Origin: Cytophagales bacterium
Lineage (GTDB): Bacteria > Bacteroidota > Bacteroidia > Cytophagales > Cyclobacteriaceae
Reading direction: 5' to 3'
Length of the DNA stretch: 9,117 bases
NCBI GenBank assembly: GCA_003500135.1
Contig: DNTA01000305.1
Location: forward strand, 1-9,117
The first letter of the stretch is position 1, and each line of letters begins with the position of its first letter. The notes under the pieces are model-generated. The model saw only the letters and a program-made list of their open reading frames with translations, was not told the origin of the DNA and ran no database searches. A program made the position numbers and the translations under genes. Below, one piece after another: positions 6,418-9,117 of this stretch.

Positions 6418-8283
6418 TTATTGCAGGATTTCCAGAATTTTAACAGTATGCCCCTCCAGTTCAAGACTACCTGAAAGGGTGATCTCAGTATTTTCAATTA
6501 CGTCGAATGCCTTTGCTTCAGAAGGTAACAGTTCAATAAATTTCGCCAGATTAACATCCACGGTTGCTTCGTTTTTATTGAAGATGACCATGATTTTTTC
6601 ATCTTCATTGAATCGAAAATAGGCATAAACAGCATTTTCGGGAGCGAATTGTACCAATCGGCCATTGTGAATGGAAGTTTTATCTTTTCGCCAGTTCAGA
6701 AGCTTTTTCATATATTCACTCGCTTCTTTTTGCTCGGGGTTGAGCCCCTTACCGGTAAATCCATTTACTTCATCACCTTCCCATCCACCGGGGAAATCTG
6801 TTCGGATGATACCATGATCACCCGGGGCATTTCGGTTCGTCATCAGGATTTCGGTACCGTAGTATATTTGAGGAATGCCACGTGTTGTAGCCATGTAGGC
6901 TATACCCATTTTGTAAAGGTCCAGTTTTTCATTTACCTGGGTATAAAAGCGGTCCATATCATGGTTGTCAGGAAAAACGACCAGATTATCAGGGTCGGCA
7001 TACAGAAAGTCCATGGCCATCATTTCATACATCTTAACCAGGCCCTGGCCCCATTCTTTATCGTTTCCTGTTAATGCTTCCGAAACAGCGTGTTGATTGG
7101 GAAAATCCATTACGCTGGGGAGGCATGAAGTATAACCATCAGGATTTACCTTGCCCTGTTGCCAGTAGGCGACTATGGCCGGATCAACTGACCACTCTTC
7201 GCCAACGATATTAAAATACGGATATTCCTCCATCACAGCACAGGTCCAGTCGGTCATGAAGTATTTGTCCGGATATGGATACGTGTCCATTCTAATTCCG
7301 GAAATGCCTGAATATTCGATCCACCATATAGTATTCTGAATAAGATATTTGGCCATAAACGGGTTATCCTGATTCAAGTCGGGCATAGTGCTGACGAACC
7401 ATCCGTCCTCAAAAAGCTTTTTATCATATTCCGAAGCATGAATGTCCTGAACAGTTTGACGTCGATGGTTGGTATTAACATAATTTCCGTCAAAATTGAT
7501 CCAGTCGGATGACGGTGGGTCCAGCACAAACCAGTGCGCTGATCCGCAGTGGTTCATGATCATATCCATAATCACCTTGATGTCCCGATCAGCAGCTTTT
7601 TCACAAAATCCCCTATACTCCTCATTGCTTCCGAACCGGGCATCAACCTTATAAAAGTCGGTGGCTGCGTATCCATGATATGAATAGCTGGGCATGTCGT
7701 TTTCTAAAACAGGGTTGACCCATACTGCCGTGAAGCCCATTTCAGCAATGTAATCCATATGTTGATCGATACCGGCAATATCGCCCCCGTGACGACCTCC
7801 CTTATGATCGCGATCTGCTTTTTCTTTCATAGCTTCTATATCATCATTCGTTGGGTCGCCATTGGCAAACCGGTCGGGAGTGATGAGGTACATTACATCA
7901 CTTGTATCAAAGCCCTCACGTAAGGCCGAGCCTTCTTCGCGGGCTTTAAGCGAATATTCCCTTCGCAATATTTCCTTTTTATTTTCCAAAAAGGTGATAT
8001 CAAAAGAACCGGGCTGTGCATTGGGTTGGATAAGGAGGTTGAGAAAAAGATAGTTGGGGTTTTCCACACTTACAGTGGACTCCAATATGACTCCCGGATA
8101 ATTCAACTCGGCTTCCAGGTGGCCAATATCTTTTCCATAAACCAGTAACTGAAGTTCGTTATTCACCATTTCGGTCCACCAAAAAGGAGGTTCAACCCTT
8201 TCAATTGAAGGTTGTGCAAAAGTTGAGCCCCAGGAAATGACTAAAGTTAGTAAAGCATAAAGGAGCTTCGAATTATTTATCAT
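6418..8283 (-). CDS. Secreted GH13 alpha-amylase-family enzyme, cyclomaltodextrinase/neopullulanase-like
   Basis: Hydrolyses alpha-glucans such as maltodextrin, cyclodextrin or pullulan outside the cytoplasm. Of 621 residues, 1-23 form a signal peptide (cleavage after TFA). Residues about 26-115 are a beta domain of the cyclomaltodextrinase N-terminal type (IERVEPPFWWTEM). The TIM barrel runs from about 126 to 535, and an all-beta C-terminal domain covers about 540-621. GH13 signature regions are present: DMIMNH (240-245), GIRMD with nucleophile D333, VGEEW with acid/base E362, and FPDNHD with D442. MPDLN at 300-304 is the fifth conserved region. Signature and N-domain together suggest relatives of Bacteroidota SusA-like neopullulanases; exact specificity is open. 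No SusC/D, SusR or second GH13 gene is nearby, so it appears to be a single-gene unit with its own terminator. Confidence 0.95.
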   Translation of the reverse strand: MINNSKLLYALLTLVISWGSTFAQPSIERVEPPFWWTEMVNNELQLLVYGKDIGHLEAELNYPGVILESTVSVENPNYLFLNLLIQPNAQPGSFDITFLENKKEILRREYSLKAREEGSALREGFDTSDVMYLITPDRFANGDPTNDDIEAMKEKADRDHKGGRHGGDIAGIDQHMDYIAEMGFTAVWVNPVLENDMPSYSYHGYAATDFYKVDARFGSNEEYRGFCEKAADRDIKVIMDMIMNHCGSAHWFVLDPPSSDWINFDGNYVNTNHRRQTVQDIHASEYDKKLFEDGWFVSTMPDLNQDNPFMAKYLIQNTIWWIEYSGISGIRMDTYPYPDKYFMTDWTCAVMEEYPYFNIVGEEWSVDPAIVAYWQQGKVNPDGYTSCLPSVMDFPNQHAVSEALTGNDKEWGQGLVKMYEMMAMDFLYADPDNLVVFPDNHDMDRFYTQVNEKLDLYKMGIAYMATTRGIPQIYYGTEILMTNRNAPGDHGIIRTDFPGGWEGDEVNGFTGKGLNPEQKEASEYMKKLLNWRKDKTSIHNGRLVQFAPENAVYAYFRFNEDEKIMVIFNKNEATVDVNLAKFIELLPSEAKAFDVIENTEITLSGSLELEGHTVKILEILQ

Positions 8284-8328
8284 AACAATCGGATTTAAGG
8301 ATTAAAAAGTTTTTTGTTGAGCAACATG

Positions 8329-8336
8329 TAAATATA
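8329..8336 (-). promoter_or_regulatory. Possible -7 element for the amylase gene
   Basis: The minus strand reads TATATTTA, one mismatch from TAnnTTTG. A TTG lies about 15 bases upstream, slightly close for a -33 box. It would give a leader of roughly 40 bases before ATG 8283. Confidence 0.25.
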
Positions 8337-8673
8337 CCGGAAAAATACATGCAATAATGTGATCTGACAATGACAATGGTCAAATTATATTAAAAGCAGA
8401 CAAGAGTATGGACAATCAAAGACATTTGGAGGTGTCATATTAAAGTTTGGAATGGAAGTGTGATCTGAAACCTCTTTCCCATCTTTTACTTGCCTCCCCC
8501 AAAACCAGCCGGCTTCTTTATGACTTTGCACCTGTTCAAGGCAACTACGGTCTCTTACCACACTTACCCGAAACAAGATTAGGTGCAATAGTGGCTTCTT
8601 TGAGGTTGCTTGCTTTATCTCACCCCGTTATTCGGCTAAATGTTAGGAAGTTTTTATCCATTCTCCAAAAATT

Positions 8674-8871
8674 CTAAACGAAAACAAGGAATATATTCTG
8701 GGAAAACTTGATCTTCTTGCCATTCACTACTAAATAGATGAACCAATTTAACTGATTTGTAAAACTCTTGTTCACGAGATGACATTTTATGTGCATGTAT
8801 TGATATACCATATTGAACAAATCCTCCTTAGTCGGAAGCTTGATAGTTTCTAACTTAGAAGGATTAATCAT
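8674..8871 (-). CDS. Doubtful 65-residue frame, hypothetical
   Basis: From ATG 8871 the frame gives a lysine-, asparagine- and isoleucine-rich 65-residue peptide (MINPSKLETIKLPTKEDLF... to TAA). It has no signal peptide, membrane helix or motif that I recognise. A near-consensus TTTG-containing box sits about 12 bases upstream on the minus strand but has three instead of two bases after TA. It is divergent from the integrase, which starts 24 bases away. It could be a small accessory gene, a degraded relic, or chance; AT-rich DNA produces frames of this length easily. Confidence 0.2.
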   Translation of the reverse strand: MINPSKLETIKLPTKEDLFNMVYQYMHIKCHLVNKSFTNQLNWFIYLVVNGKKIKFSQNIFLVFV

Positions 8872-8894
8872 TATTAAAATACAAAGAATAAGCT

Positions 8895-9117
8895 ATGAAA
8901 AAAAAGCGTAACCATCATTGAAAGGGCATGTAAAAATGTTCCTAATTTTTCTGTTCATTACAAAAAGCTCCACAGATCGGTAGTTATTGCCGGCAAAAGC
9001 CAAAGCAACCTTACCAACTATGCCCGTTGTCTGGCCCATATGGCGCTTTTCCTCCAATGCGATCTGCTGGAACTGGACGATGATGCGGTACTGGACTATT
9101 TGCATCATTTCAAGAGG
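8895..9117 (+). CDS. Site-specific integrase (tyrosine recombinase), N-terminal part; start out of frame
   Basis: The body reads in the frame ending at 9117 (last codon 9115-9117) and is open from 8899. Key stretches are YKKLHRSVVIAGKSQSNL and NYARCLAHMALFLQC, then LELDDDAVLDYLHHFK. This is the SAM-like, core-DNA-binding N-terminal domain of tyrosine recombinases, in the variant that in Bacteroidota often precedes an IS91-type transposase. The catalytic domain (R...HxxR...Y) lies beyond the window. No ATG, GTG or TTG occurs in this frame after the TGA at 8896-8898. The natural start, ATG 8895, is followed by eight A (8898-8905) and reads MKKKRNHH then stop. With seven A it would read MKKSVTIIERACKNVPNF straight into the domain. 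The gene is therefore frameshifted, misassembled by one base, or expressed through slippage on the A run. No clear promoter is seen. Confidence 0.75.

Larger units (their letters stand above)
8284..8894. other. Gene-poor interval between the amylase and the integrase
   Basis: I find no convincing gene in these 611 bases. Bases 8284-8395 are AT-rich amylase upstream sequence. Bases about 8396-8670 differ in texture, with runs such as cctcccccaaaacc and agccggct. Two overlapping opposite-strand frames of 67-76 codons cover this part, but neither resembles a known protein or starts well. Bases 8674-8871 contain a weak minus-strand frame, listed separately. The interval probably includes the left flank or end of the element carrying the integrase; no terminal inverted repeat or target duplication could be identified. 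Confidence 0.5.

Noticed and set aside
6649..7074. 141-codon plus-strand frame inside the amylase gene
   Set aside because: Antisense to a GH13 gene with all catalytic motifs in place; a shadow.
8358..8468. Ten-base direct repeat tgtgatctga at 8358-8367 and 8459-8468
   Set aside because: Two copies of 10 bases in AT-rich DNA can occur by chance; no inverted repeats or element structure go with it.
8620..8655. Integron-like recombination site suggested by gttagga near 8641-8647
   Set aside because: The core does not fit GTTRRRY, no matching partner core was found at a suitable distance, and the integrase is not of the integron type.
8385..8677. Opposite-strand frames of 67 and 76 codons
   Set aside because: They overlap each other, start poorly and have low-complexity, unrecognisable products; kept only as part of an unexplained segment.
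8893..9108. 71-codon minus-strand frame at the right edge
   Set aside because: It is antisense to the recognisable integrase N-terminal domain.

Overview
The window looks like a chromosome segment of a Bacteroidota bacterium, probably a free-living, Cytophagales-like species. The evidence is protein style (a glycosidase tail with a discoidin and an FN3 domain, a lipoprotein sulfatase, and a TonB receptor with an N-terminal carboxypeptidase-regulatory-like domain), promoters of the TAnnTTTG type lying very close to start codons, and little use of strong Shine-Dalgarno sites. A marine habitat is only inferred, from the sulfatase.

Layout. Positions 1-2283 (+) hold the end of a polysaccharide-degradation operon: the C-terminal tail of a family-43-glycosidase-like secreted protein, followed after 2 bases by a lipoprotein S1 sulfatase. 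A symmetric hairpin terminator (about 2297-2330) separates this operon from a long run of minus-strand genes. In minus-strand transcription order these are a secreted GH13 amylase (8283-6418) with its own terminator (6357-6398), an unrecognised one-TM protein (6164-5775), adenine phosphoribosyltransferase apt (5694-5167), a small one-TM protein with a Cys/His motif (5096-4716), and a TonB-dependent receptor (4602-2335). The right edge carries about 600 bases without a convincing gene, then the N-terminus of a tyrosine recombinase/integrase (+) of the type often found with IS91-like elements.

Most interesting content. The receptor carries both halves of the CxxxM...HxM copper site described for Pseudomonas OprC/NosA: C176-P-N-R-M180 in the plug and H358-V-M360 in the barrel, 182 residues apart. 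It is preceded, 113 bases upstream and on the same strand, by a small membrane-anchored protein with an N-x(3)-P-x(3)-CGGHCH motif. I read the pair as a candidate copper acquisition or handling module; the receptor part rests on motif matches, the partner part on context.

Both window edges show broken frames. The integrase ATG is out of frame with its body across a run of eight A, and the glycosidase tail has an in-frame TGA at 5-7, inside what should be a discoidin domain. No tRNA, rRNA, CRISPR array or SusC/SusD pair was seen.
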